Below are positions 21,542 through 30,948 of a stretch of 64,000 nucleotides of DNA, in pieces. Made by a program: the position numbers and the translations under genes. The notes under the pieces are model-generated. The model saw only the letters and a list, made by a program, of their open reading frames with translations, was not told the DNA's origin and did no database searches. Each line of letters starts with the position of its first letter. The first letter of the stretch is position 1. This DNA is from Pantoea rodasii (GTDB taxonomy: Bacteria; Pseudomonadota; Gammaproteobacteria; Enterobacterales; Enterobacteriaceae): the NCBI RefSeq assembly GCF_002095465.1, contig NZ_MLFP01000004.1, positions 248,001-312,000 on the forward strand. Reading direction: 5' to 3'.

Positions 21542-24500
21542 TTAGCCTAATATCTGCTGCAACAGCGGGCCAATCTGCTCAAACATCTGCGGCGAAATAA
21601 TCTCCACGTGTGCACAATCCATCGGCCATACCTCTAACTCACCGACATACGGTGCCCAGGCGCGACGCGCATCCTGACCGGGCTGCTGCGTCTGCTCGGC
21701 GAGGAACAGCGTGGCGCGACCGTTGAAACGCGCACTGCGCGCGGTGGCCAGCAGGCGCACTGAACTGGCGTAGTTGGCTTCGATGGTATCGAACATCGCG
21801 CGCATCTCTTCGCCTGCCTGATGGCGCTGGGCGGCGATAAACTGTTCGCGCTCGCGATTCACCTCTTCCAGCACCGCCGGATCCAGCACATTCTCACCGC
21901 GCTTCTCGTCCCAGTTCTGCGTTTCCGGCGGCCAGGTATCGAGCAGGCCGAGGAAGGCCACTTCTTCACCTGCTGCTTCCAGCCGCGCCGCAATGCCCTG
22001 CGCCAGCGTGCCGCCCAGCGAATAGCCGAGGAAGAAATACGGCCCGTGCGGCTGCACTTCACGCAGCGTTTGCAGGTGCGCGTCACAGACATCGTCGAGA
22101 TGCGCGCTTTGATTCAGCGGGCTCTGGGTATCGGGCGACTGAATGCCCACCAGCGACCAGCGCTGGTTGAGATAGCGTTGCAGAATGCTGAACTGCCAGG
22201 CAAAACCTGATGCCGGATGGAAGCAAAACAGCGTGGGGCCATTGCCCTGACGCAGCGGCAGTACGGCTTCAAAACCTGCCTGCTGATGCGATTGTGTATC
22301 GCTCAGCAACCGGGCGAGTTTTTCTACCGTTGAAGCCACCATAATCTGCCCGACCGAAACCGGCTGTTGCAGTTCGCGGCGCAGCTGGGCGGCTAAGCGC
22401 ATCGCCAGCAGTGAGTGACCACCGAGGGCGAAGAAATCATCCTGCGCGCTGATGCTGTCGCGTGTTAATAGCTGGCAGAAAGCCTGTGCCAGCTGCGTTT
22501 CCAGACCGGGATGCGGTTCGCGTCCCATGCTGTCAGCCGCATTTTGCGGCAGCGGTAAGGCTTTACGATCCAGCTTGCCGTTGCTGCTCAGCGGGAAGGC
22601 ATCGAGTTGCACAATCGCCACCGGCACCATATGTGCAGGCAGGCGTTGCGCCAGCGCGTCACGCAGCGCGTCACCATCGACAGCGTGCTCTGCGATGACG
22701 TAACCCACCAGCTGACGCGCATCACCGCCTTGTGCTGCGGCACCGCCGAGCACGACAGCATGCGTTACCGCCTGCTCAATGCCAGGCTGAGCGCTCATCA
22801 CATGATCGATTTCGTTGAGTTCGATGCGTTGGCCACGGATCTTCAGCTGATCGTCGCTGCGTCCAAGATATTCCACCGCGCCGTTATCCAGCCAGCGCGC
22901 CACGTCACCGGTCAGATACATGCGCTCGCCAGCGGCAAAAGGATCGGCGATAAAGCGGCTGGCGGTGAGATCCGGACGGCCAAGATAGCCGTGCGCCAGC
23001 TGTATGCCGGTTAAGTAAAGATCGCCCGCCACGCCAAGTGGCACCGGCTGCATACGCGCATCAAGAATGCGTAATCCGGTATTCCATACCGGGAAACCAA
23101 TCGGCACGCTGGCCCCTTCAACGGCTGCCAAAGCTTCGCCAAACGCCGGATACCAGCTGACATCCACTGCCGCTTCGGTCGGGCCGTAAAGATTGTGCAG
23201 CGGCACCTGCGTCAACGTCTCCCATTCACGCGACAGATCGGTCGGCAGCGCTTCACCACTGCAGAAGACGTTGCGTAAGCTGCCACAGCAGGCAATCGCT
23301 GGCTCACTGTCCAGCGCCGCGACAAAGGCGGCCAGCATCGAAGGGACGAAGTGCGTGGTGGTCACTTTGTAACGCGCAAACAGCTGCTGAAGGGCTTCCG
23401 GATCGCGGTGCGCTTCCGGCGGTGCCATCACCAGTTGCGCGCCTACCAGCAGCGGCCAGAAGAATTCCCACACTGACACATCGAAGCTGCTCGGGGTTTT
23501 CTGCAATACCACGTCATCGGCTTGCAGCGGATAGCGATCCTGCATCCACAACAGGCGGTTAACGATCGCCTCATGACCGACCAGCACGCCTTTTGGACGT
23601 CCGGTAGATCCTGAGGTGTAGATGATGTAAGCGCCATCCTGCGGTGTCGGCGCGCTGGCGGGTTGCGGGGCGTCTGGCGCGGTGTAAAGCGCATCAAAGT
23701 GCAGCTGCTTAACAGAGTCGATAGCGCTAAAGCGAGCGCTCAATTCCGCTGAGGTGATCAGCGTTTTGGGGGCGGCATCTTCCAGCATCAGCTGCAAACG
23801 TTCGTCGGGGTAGCCGGTATCCAGCGGCAGATACGCTGCGCCAAGCGACACAATCGCCTGCAATGCCAGCGAGAGCTGTACCGAACGCGGCAATGCCACC
23901 GCAACGATATCGCCACGCTGTACGCCAGCCGCACTGAGATCCGCTGCGAGGGCATACAGTTGCTGCTGCATTTCACGGTAGCTTAACTGGTGTGTGGCAT
24001 CAGTCAGCGCCGGGGCATCGGGAGTGCGCGCGACCTGCTGTGCTAACAATGATGCGAGGGTTTCTGCCGGGATAGGATGTGCGGTCTGGTTGATAGCGGC
24101 AATTTGCACGTGCTCTTCTGCGGTTAACAGATCCAGTTCACCTAACGCCCGCAGCGGTTGTTCCGCCAGCTGATCCAACAGCAGAGCAAAACGGCTGGCG
24201 TGGCGCATTAGCGTGGATTCGCTATAGCGCTCGGCATTCGCCAGCAACTCCAGCGTCAACTCACCCTGTTCGCTGATGTAGATAGCGATTTCCAGATCGC
24301 GCACCGGACCGGATGCCAGCTGATGGGTTATGCCTTCAACGCCGGCAAAATCGAGCTGATAATCAAACATCTTCAGGTTAATGACCGGGCCGTAAAGCGG
24401 ATCGCCATCGCCTAAGCGACCGAGATCGCGCTGCACCTGTTCCGCGTCATAACGCTGGTGGCGGCGCATTTTCTTCACTTCACCTGCCAGCTGGGCAGCA

Positions 24501-25456
24501 AGCGCACTTAGCGGCTGGGTGGGATCGTAATGCACGGCCATCGGCAGCACGTTGATCACCGGACCGGTGGCGCACAGCGCGGCGGATCCGATACGGCGCA
24601 TAAAGATAAAACCAGCGGCAAAATCGTTTTGTCCGCTGAGTCGCGCCAGCCATAGCGCCACCAGCGCAAACGCCAGATCGGCGGCGCTGGATTGAGGATG
24701 CTGATTGACCAGCTTTTGGAAGGTGCTGCGATCGAGCGTCACGCTGTGGCGCAGCAGATCGGTGGTGGCACTTTGCCCGGCCAGCGGCAGCGGTGACAGA
24801 GACGCCGGGGCGGGCAGGGCTGCACCTTTTTCACGCCAGAAGTCTCCATCGCGTGTAAACGCAGTGGACTCCTGATAGCGCTGATACTCTTCCACCACTT
24901 CACTGAACGGAATAAACGGCGTCGGCCCGGCATCCTGCTGCTGCACGGCTGCCGTGTAAAGGTTGGCGATGCGCCGAGTGATGGCGGTAAAGCTGAAGCC
25001 ATCCACCACTAAATGATGATAACGCTGATACCAGAACCAGTGTTGATCGCCAATACGATACAGCGTGTGATGCCATAATGGGGCTCCGCTCAGCACGCGC
25101 AAATCACCGCTCATGTCTTCACGCATTAACGCGCGGGCTTTGGCAGCCGCATCGATCTCATCGCGTAAGTCCACGATGTTGGCGGCGCTAAACGTCTGCG
25201 GCCGCAGCCACTGCAGCGCTTCGCCTTCAACTTCGTCAAACGCCATATTCAGGGTGTCGGCTTCCTGCATGCCGGCCACAATGGCTTGCGCCAGCAGGTC
25301 GCTGTTAATCGCGCCACGCAATTCGACAAAGTGTGCCACCGCATAAGCGTTGTGATGCTGGGTCAGCTGGTCGGCAATCCAGATGCCGGGCTGGGCTGCC
25401 ACTAAAGGCAAGGTGTGTTGGTCGGTCATGGTTTTGTTCATCAGAGATTCAGACAT
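21542..25456 (-). CDS. entF: EntF, enterobactin nonribosomal peptide synthetase (C-A-T-TE)
   Basis: Protein of 1304 aa (E. coli 1293). Order: condensation domain with HHLVVDG near residue 147, serine-activating adenylation domain (YIIYTSGSTGRPKG, YGPTEAAVDVSW, YLTGDVARW, SSNGKLDRKALPLP), thiolation domain with Ser in FFALGGHSLLAMRL, and thioesterase with GYSLGG and a late His. It activates serine, condenses it with dihydroxybenzoate from EntB, and cyclises three units to enterobactin. The ATG at 25456 with GGAG upstream gives MSESLMNKTMTDQHTLPLVAAQPG; Met at codons 6 and 10 are alternatives. The MbtH-like partner gene ybdZ is missing between fes and entF, where only 32 bp remain. Confidence 0.96.
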   Translation of the reverse strand: MSESLMNKTMTDQHTLPLVAAQPGIWIADQLTQHHNAYAVAHFVELRGAINSDLLAQAIVAGMQEADTLNMAFDEVEGEALQWLRPQTFSAANIVDLRDEIDAAAKARALMREDMSGDLRVLSGAPLWHHTLYRIGDQHWFWYQRYHHLVVDGFSFTAITRRIANLYTAAVQQQDAGPTPFIPFSEVVEEYQRYQESTAFTRDGDFWREKGAALPAPASLSPLPLAGQSATTDLLRHSVTLDRSTFQKLVNQHPQSSAADLAFALVALWLARLSGQNDFAAGFIFMRRIGSAALCATGPVINVLPMAVHYDPTQPLSALAAQLAGEVKKMRRHQRYDAEQVQRDLGRLGDGDPLYGPVINLKMFDYQLDFAGVEGITHQLASGPVRDLEIAIYISEQGELTLELLANAERYSESTLMRHASRFALLLDQLAEQPLRALGELDLLTAEEHVQIAAINQTAHPIPAETLASLLAQQVARTPDAPALTDATHQLSYREMQQQLYALAADLSAAGVQRGDIVAVALPRSVQLSLALQAIVSLGAAYLPLDTGYPDERLQLMLEDAAPKTLITSAELSARFSAIDSVKQLHFDALYTAPDAPQPASAPTPQDGAYIIYTSGSTGRPKGVLVGHEAIVNRLLWMQDRYPLQADDVVLQKTPSSFDVSVWEFFWPLLVGAQLVMAPPEAHRDPEALQQLFARYKVTTTHFVPSMLAAFVAALDSEPAIACCGSLRNVFCSGEALPTDLSREWETLTQVPLHNLYGPTEAAVDVSWYPAFGEALAAVEGASVPIGFPVWNTGLRILDARMQPVPLGVAGDLYLTGIQLAHGYLGRPDLTASRFIADPFAAGERMYLTGDVARWLDNGAVEYLGRSDDQLKIRGQRIELNEIDHVMSAQPGIEQAVTHAVVLGGAAAQGGDARQLVGYVIAEHAVDGDALRDALAQRLPAHMVPVAIVQLDAFPLSSNGKLDRKALPLPQNAADSMGREPHPGLETQLAQAFCQLLTRDSISAQDDFFALGGHSLLAMRLAAQLRRELQQPVSVGQIMVASTVEKLARLLSDTQSHQQAGFEAVLPLRQGNGPTLFCFHPASGFAWQFSILQRYLNQRWSLVGIQSPDTQSPLNQSAHLDDVCDAHLQTLREVQPHGPYFFLGYSLGGTLAQGIAARLEAAGEEVAFLGLLDTWPPETQNWDEKRGENVLDPAVLEEVNREREQFIAAQRHQAGEEMRAMFDTIEANYASSVRLLATARSARFNGRATLFLAEQTQQPGQDARRAWAPYVGELEVWPMDCAHVEIISPQMFEQIGPLLQQILG

Positions 25457-25488
25457 CTGTGCTCCGGTTTGCGTCCTGCGTAATGAAG

Positions 25489-26700
25489 TTAAGTCGGATT
25501 GCGCCACAGGGCTTGCAGACCGTCGAGCAGACCACCGCGCCAGCATAGCGCATCGTGGCCGCCCTCCACCGACAGGTAATTTACCTGATAGCCGGCAGCG
25601 GTAAGTTTTTGTTCTAATTGTTGATTGGCTTGCAGAATCAGCCCTTCACGTTTGCCGGCCTCCAGCCAGAAACGCAGGGGCTTTTTCGGTGCCAGCCCGC
25701 TATCCAGCGCCTGCAACAGCCAGCCGTGCGGGTTGCCGCGCTCAGGCCACCAGAATGACCCGGAAAGGCTCAGCGCGTTGCCAAAGGTGTCAGGGAAATG
25801 CAGCGCGGCAAACACCGATGCCAGCCCGCCGAAACTTTGTCCGGCCACCAGCGTGCTGTCTGCCTGCTGGCGATAAGGTGCCCATTGCGCCACCTGCGGC
25901 AGTAGTTCTTGTTGCACAGCCTGCCAGAATTGCGGGTTGCAGGGCAGTTCGCGGCTACGGTGTTCACGATCAATGATGTCGATAAACAGATAGACCGCAG
26001 GTGGGAGTTTCCCTGCGTCAGTAAGTTGCTGCAATGGTCCGGCGATCGGCATTTGGTTTGCCCAGAATTGACCATCCAGCAGGATGGCCAATGGGCGTTG
26101 CTCAGCATCGGACTCACCAGTGGCATAAATCCACACCTTGCGACTGTTGCCTAACAGCGCGCTATCCCACTGATATTGCTGTAAAGAAACCGTCGATGCG
26201 CTGCCATCATCCACGGATTGCCAAATCTGTTGATTCGGTGCCTGTGGCAAGTGCAGCGGCGAAACGCCCATGCCGCGTCCGCCCGACCAGCCACGCAGTT
26301 TGTTCAGCGGATCGGCCTTCGCCGTGGGGAATTTGTCGCGCCACCAGTTGCGCAGAGCATACATGTCGGCTTCACCGGTAAAATCGGTGGCCTGCTCATC
26401 AGGCATCAGGCAATAACTGCCGCGCCAGTTGGACGGCAGCACAGTTTGCCAGTACCACACATTGGTGCCCGTTACGCGCACCAATGACTGCGGGGGACGC
26501 TTTTGATGGTGATCGGTCACGCCGGTGATGTTGATCCATACACGTTGTGTCGCCGAGCTATTTTCGCTGCCCTGCGGATCGCGCCAGAAGAAAGTGACCA
26601 GACAGGTGCCATCCGGCTGAGGGGCGATACGTGGAATGCCTTGAGTGTGTTGCTCCTGCCACCAGGCTTCGCTACCGGTTACATCATTTCGCCAGGTCAT
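25489..26700 (-). CDS. fes: Fes, enterochelin (enterobactin) esterase
   Basis: Protein of 403 aa (E. coli 400). The N-terminal enterochelin-esterase domain contains VTFFWRDPQGSE and WYWQTVLPSNWRGSYC; the C-terminal alpha/beta-hydrolase part has the nucleophile elbow VAGQSFGGLAS and the catalytic-His region GGHDALCWRGG. It hydrolyses ferric enterobactin in the cytoplasm to release iron. The ATG at 26700 is preferred; a TTG four codons upstream is possible, and neither has a strong ribosome site. It is divergent from fepA and 32 bp upstream of entF. Confidence 0.95.
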   Translation of the reverse strand: MTWRNDVTGSEAWWQEQHTQGIPRIAPQPDGTCLVTFFWRDPQGSENSSATQRVWINITGVTDHHQKRPPQSLVRVTGTNVWYWQTVLPSNWRGSYCLMPDEQATDFTGEADMYALRNWWRDKFPTAKADPLNKLRGWSGGRGMGVSPLHLPQAPNQQIWQSVDDGSASTVSLQQYQWDSALLGNSRKVWIYATGESDAEQRPLAILLDGQFWANQMPIAGPLQQLTDAGKLPPAVYLFIDIIDREHRSRELPCNPQFWQAVQQELLPQVAQWAPYRQQADSTLVAGQSFGGLASVFAALHFPDTFGNALSLSGSFWWPERGNPHGWLLQALDSGLAPKKPLRFWLEAGKREGLILQANQQLEQKLTAAGYQVNYLSVEGGHDALCWRGGLLDGLQALWRNPT

Positions 26701-26756
26701 AGGGGCTGCCAATTACTGTGTAGGGTAAGATTTACATAAGATTAATAATTAATACT

Positions 26757-26780
26757 ATTGATAACTATTTGCATTTGCAA
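26757..26780. promoter_or_regulatory. Probable Fur operator between fes and fepA
   Basis: AT-rich element with GATAAC-TATTTG-CATTTG, resembling the hexamer arrays of Fur operators; 12 of 19 positions match the consensus by eye. It lies in the 251-bp divergent interval, where a Fur-controlled bidirectional promoter is expected by analogy with E. coli. Confidence 0.5.
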
Positions 26781-26951
26781 TAGGGTGTTTCCGCTCTTAA
26801 GAGCACGCTCGTTCCGCCTGACTCTTTCCTTTCGGAAGGTTACGCAACGGATGGCACTGCCAGGTCTGGAACTGGGCGCGATAAGGACAGGGATCTTCTC
26901 ACCGGCTCGCCAGTTAAGAATCCAATGGCATTTTTCGCTGGCCATCCAGGA

Positions 26952-29234
26952 ATGAAAAAAATGACGCGTTATTCAACATTATCATTAGCTATTTTGATTG
27001 AACTGGGGCTCAGCGCCTCACTGCTCTCCGGCAGCGCCTGGGCAGCAGACACTTCCAGCAAGACGACCAGCAGCCAATCTTCACCCGACGCCGAGTCCCT
27101 AAACGGTGGCACCTTGATGGTGACTGCCCAGCAGCAAAACCTGCAGGCACCCGGCGTTTCGACCATTACCTCTGATGAAATCAAAAAACATCCGCCTGCG
27201 CGCGATGTGTCTGAGATCATCCGTACTATGCCCGGTGTTAACCTGACCGGTAACTCGACCAGCGGTCAGCGTGGCAACAACCGTCAGATCGATATTCGCG
27301 GCATGGGCCCGGAAAACACCCTGATTATGGTGGATGGCATGCCAATCACCAGCCGCAACTCAGTGCGTTTGGGCTGGCGCGGTGAGCGTGATACGCGCGG
27401 CGATACCAACTGGGTGCCACCGGAACTGATCGATCACATTGACGTCATTCGTGGCCCGGCTGCGGTGCGCTATGGTAATGGCGCAGCAGGCGGTGTGGTG
27501 AATATCATCACCAAGAAAAACACCGATCAGCAGTGGCATGGTTCGTGGAACACCTACTTAAATGCGCCGGAACACAAATCGGAAGGTTCAACTAAGCGCA
27601 CTAACTTCAGCCTTGAGGGGCCGTTGGGTGACGATTTCAACTTCCGTTTGTACGGTGGTTTAGCCAAAACCCAGGCTGATGCCTACGACATTAACGATGG
27701 CCATGCTGCCGCGCGTACCGGTACGTATGCAGGCAGCTATCCATCGGGTCGTGAAGGGTCGGTGAATAAAGATATTAATGCCTTGCTGAGCTGGACGTTT
27801 GCCCCGATGCAAACCCTGGAACTGCAGGCGGGCTATAGCCGTCAGGGTAACCTGTATGCGGGTGATACCCAGAACACCAACACCAGTACGCTGGTGAAGA
27901 GCCTGTATGGCGATGAAACCAACCGTCTGTATCGTCAAAACATCTCACTGAAATGGACTGGCGCCTGGGATAACGGTGTCAGCACCAATACCTACGCGCG
28001 TTACGAGAAAACCCGCAACAGCCGTATCAACGAAGGTCTGGCGGGCGGTACAGAAGGTATCTTCTCTAACGATGGTTTTAACACCATTCAGTTAGACGAT
28101 ATTTTGCTGCACAGCGAAGTCAGCATTCCGTTTGAGTGGCTGATTAATCAGACGGCAACGCTGGGTACCGAATGGAACCAGCAGAGCATGAAGGACCCGT
28201 CTTCTACTACCCAGGCCGCGAGCTACGGTGACGTACCGGGCGTGTCGAATACTGGCCGCAGCCCGTATTCACAGGCAGAAATCTTCTCGCTGTTTGCCGA
28301 AGACAACATGGAGCTGACCGACAGCACCATGCTGACGCCAAGCCTGCGTTTCGATCATCACTCGATTGTGGGCAACAACTGGAGCCCGTCACTGAACCTG
28401 TCGCAAGGTTTGGGTGATGACTTCACGCTGAAGATGGGCGCTGGCCTCGCGTATAAAGCACCAAGCCTGTATCAGACCAACCCGAACTACCTGCTGTACA
28501 GCAACGGTCAGGGCTGTGCTGCCAGCACCGGCGCCTGTTATCTGCAGGGTAATCCAGACCTGAAAGCCGAGAACAGTTTCAACAAAGAGATTGGACTGGA
28601 GTGGAAACACGAAGGCTATCAGGCGGGTCTGACCTGGTTCCGTAACGATTACCGCAACAAAATTGAAGCGGGTTACGCGGCCGTCGGTAAAGCCTCTAAC
28701 GGCACCACGGATATTTATAAGTGGGAAAACGTACCGAAAGCGGTAGTAGAAGGGCTAGAAGGCACGGTGAATGTGCCGTTCTCGGATAGCGTCAGCTGGA
28801 ACAACAACTTCACCTACATGCTGCAGAGTAAGAACAAGGAAACCGGCGATCGCCTGTCGATCATCCCGGAATACACCCTGAACTCAACGCTGAGCTGGCA
28901 GGCAACGCAGGATCTGTCGCTGCAAACCACGCTGACCTGGTACGGCACGCAGACCCCGAAAAAGTATGACTATAAAGGCCAGCCCGTCACCGGAAGCGCA
29001 GCCGATAAAGTCAGTCCTTACTCCATTATTGGCATGAGCGGCACTTACGATGTGAATAAGTACGCCAGCGTCACCCTGGGTATCGACAACCTGTTTGATA
29101 AGCGTCACTTCCGTGAAGGTAATGCGCAAACCACCGGTAACGCCACCACTGGCGCCTATCTGTACGGTGCGGGTGCCAACACGTATAACGAGTCAGGCCG
29201 TACTTACTACATGAGCCTTAACACTCACTTCTAA
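26952..29234 (+). CDS. fepA: FepA, TonB-dependent ferric-enterobactin outer-membrane receptor
   Basis: Precursor of about 760 aa (E. coli 746). Signal peptide to about ...SGSAWA, then a TonB-box-like GGTLMVTAQQQNLQAPG, a plug domain (SEIIRTMPGVNLTGNSTSGQ, IDIRGMGPENTLIMVDGMP) and a beta-barrel ending in a terminal Phe (YMSLNTHF). The segments YSRQGNLYAGDTQNTN and FDHHSIVGNNWSP are near-identical to E. coli FepA, so the ligand is assigned with good confidence. The start is ATG 26952 or ATG 26961: the AGGA abuts the first but is nine bases from the second, so MTRYSTLS may be the true start. It is convergent with pmrB, with stops overlapping. entD is absent beside it. Confidence 0.95.
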   Translation: MKKMTRYSTLSLAILIELGLSASLLSGSAWAADTSSKTTSSQSSPDAESLNGGTLMVTAQQQNLQAPGVSTITSDEIKKHPPARDVSEIIRTMPGVNLTGNSTSGQRGNNRQIDIRGMGPENTLIMVDGMPITSRNSVRLGWRGERDTRGDTNWVPPELIDHIDVIRGPAAVRYGNGAAGGVVNIITKKNTDQQWHGSWNTYLNAPEHKSEGSTKRTNFSLEGPLGDDFNFRLYGGLAKTQADAYDINDGHAAARTGTYAGSYPSGREGSVNKDINALLSWTFAPMQTLELQAGYSRQGNLYAGDTQNTNTSTLVKSLYGDETNRLYRQNISLKWTGAWDNGVSTNTYARYEKTRNSRINEGLAGGTEGIFSNDGFNTIQLDDILLHSEVSIPFEWLINQTATLGTEWNQQSMKDPSSTTQAASYGDVPGVSNTGRSPYSQAEIFSLFAEDNMELTDSTMLTPSLRFDHHSIVGNNWSPSLNLSQGLGDDFTLKMGAGLAYKAPSLYQTNPNYLLYSNGQGCAASTGACYLQGNPDLKAENSFNKEIGLEWKHEGYQAGLTWFRNDYRNKIEAGYAAVGKASNGTTDIYKWENVPKAVVEGLEGTVNVPFSDSVSWNNNFTYMLQSKNKETGDRLSIIPEYTLNSTLSWQATQDLSLQTTLTWYGTQTPKKYDYKGQPVTGSAADKVSPYSIIGMSGTYDVNKYASVTLGIDNLFDKRHFREGNAQTTGNATTGAYLYGAGANTYNESGRTYYMSLNTHF

Positions 29235-30289
29235 AGCAGTTGATGTGGTAAATAGCAGCGGGCAATCAGCCCGCTGCTATCATTACGGTTGACCAGTTCC
29301 AGCCTGCCACGGTGCATCTGCACAATGCGCAGCACAATATTCAGACCCAATCCACTGCCACCGTAACGCTGATCGCGGCGACGGAAAGCTTGCGTCAGTT
29401 CCTCTGCCGCATCGGCCTCAATGCCCGGTCCCTGATCCCACACTTCGATGATCACCTGCTGCTTGTCCTGCTGCATTTTCACCTTAACTTCACTGCCTTC
29501 CGGGCTGTAGCGTGAGGCGTTCTCCAGCAGATTGCGCAGCATCAGGCGCAGCAACACCGCTTCACCCTGCTGCGGAATATCTTTGCTGTGCGGCCAGTGC
29601 AGCGTTTGTTTTCGCTGCTCGTACAGTTCGGCCATTTCAGGCTGCAGCGGCTGCATGATGTCCTTGAACCACAACAACTGTTGATAGTGGCCACCCGCCA
29701 GCGCCTGACCGGCGCGTGACAGCATCAGCAGTTGCTCCACGGTGTGCATCAACTGATCGATACGTTCAATCAGCATCTCACTTTGCGGCACATTCTGCTG
29801 GTGCAGCAGTTCAAGATGCAGGCGCAAACCGGCCAAAGGGGTGCGCAACTCGTGCGCCGCATCGGCGGTGAAGAGGCGTTCCTGCTGTAACGTGTGATCA
29901 AGCCGCGAAAAAAGCTGGTTGATGGAGGAGGTCACGGCAACGATTTCATCCATTTCTGAATAAACCGGCAGCGGGGTGAGATTATCGGCAGAGCGATGGG
30001 CGAGGCTGTCCTGCAGGGATCGTAATGGACGAATAATCCAGTTGATTGCCCAGAATGACAGCAACAGCGTCAGGGCGATCATCACCAGTGAAGGCAACAG
30101 CAGCGAGGCGATGGCTTCGCGGATCTCATTCTCGACGCGATCGTTTCGCGCCTGGGCAGACAGCGTTTCGTTGACCAGGAAACTGATCTGTTCGCGGCTC
30201 TCATGCCATAACCAGATGGCGCTCATCACCTGGCAGGTGAGGAGAATCAGCGCCAGCATAATCAGTAACCGCTGACGCATGCTATTCAT
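29231..30289 (-). CDS. pmrB: PmrB/BasS, sensor histidine kinase
   Basis: Protein of 352 aa (E. coli BasS 363). Two membrane segments flank a short periplasmic loop (about residues 8-28 and 62-85). Cytoplasmic features: HAMP region (IIRPLRSLQDSLAHRS), DHp H-box AAHELRTPLAGLRLH with the phosphorylated His near residue 145, N-box NLLENASRYS, and G-boxes DQGPGI and GSGLGLNIVLRIVQMH. In enterobacteria PmrB senses Fe3+, Al3+ or mild acid and controls lipid A modification. Assignment rests on similarity and on the dacB-pmrAB arrangement of Erwinia/Pectobacterium relatives. The ATG overlaps the pmrA stop (ATGA). Confidence 0.87.
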   Translation of the reverse strand: MNSMRQRLLIMLALILLTCQVMSAIWLWHESREQISFLVNETLSAQARNDRVENEIREAIASLLLPSLVMIALTLLLSFWAINWIIRPLRSLQDSLAHRSADNLTPLPVYSEMDEIVAVTSSINQLFSRLDHTLQQERLFTADAAHELRTPLAGLRLHLELLHQQNVPQSEMLIERIDQLMHTVEQLLMLSRAGQALAGGHYQQLLWFKDIMQPLQPEMAELYEQRKQTLHWPHSKDIPQQGEAVLLRLMLRNLLENASRYSPEGSEVKVKMQQDKQQVIIEVWDQGPGIEADAAEELTQAFRRRDQRYGGSGLGLNIVLRIVQMHRGRLELVNRNDSSGLIARCYLPHQLL

Positions 30290-30948
30290 TCGCGCACTTC
30301 CAGACGGTAGCCAACGCCGCGCACGGTTTTGATTCGATCTTTCCCGAGTTTGCGGCGCAGATTGTGGATATGAACTTCTAAGGTATTGGATCCAGGATCG
30401 TCATTCCAGCTGTAGAGATCCTGCTGCAGCGTTTCACGATGCACATTCTGCCCAACGCGCATCAACAGGCGCGTCAGCAGCGCGAACTCTTTTGGGGTGA
30501 TTTCCAGTGGGCGCTCTTCCAGTAACACCTGCTGTGAACTGAGATTGAGCGTGAGATCGCCCTGTTGCAGCAGATTGTCGCTGTGGCCCTGAAAGCGGCG
30601 AATTAACGCTCGTACTCGCGCCTGTAGCTCAACCAACGCAAACGGCTTCACCAGATAATCATCAGCACCGGCATCCAGGCCATCCACGCGGTCCTCCAGC
30701 GCATCGCGCGCCGTGAGGATCAATACCGGCACGTTAATGCCTTCACGCCGCCACTGGCGCAGCAGCGTGGCACCATCACGATCCGGCAAACCAAGATCTA
30801 ATACGATCAGGCTGTATTGGCCGCTGCGCAGAAACGCATTGCTTTCTGCGGCGGTGCTGGCGCAGTCAACGGCGTAACCTTGTGCGCCGAGTGCCTGAGC
30901 CAGGCCCGATTGCAACAGCGCATCATCTTCAACAATCAGCAGTTTCAT
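30286..30948 (-). CDS. pmrA: PmrA/BasR, OmpR-family response regulator
   Basis: Protein of 220 aa (E. coli BasR 222). The receiver domain has acidic pocket EDD at residues 7-9, phosphoacceptor Asp in LIVLDLGLPDRDG (about residue 51) and Lys in DDYLVKPFA. The winged-helix effector includes ITPKEFALLTRLLMRVG and NTLEVHIHNLRRKLG, then IKTVRGVGYRLEV. Cognate kinase PmrB follows directly. Its ATG shares one base with the dacB stop (TGATG), so dacB-pmrA-pmrB is likely one translationally coupled transcript. Confidence 0.88.
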   Translation of the reverse strand: MKLLIVEDDALLQSGLAQALGAQGYAVDCASTAAESNAFLRSGQYSLIVLDLGLPDRDGATLLRQWRREGINVPVLILTARDALEDRVDGLDAGADDYLVKPFALVELQARVRALIRRFQGHSDNLLQQGDLTLNLSSQQVLLEERPLEITPKEFALLTRLLMRVGQNVHRETLQQDLYSWNDDPGSNTLEVHIHNLRRKLGKDRIKTVRGVGYRLEVRE

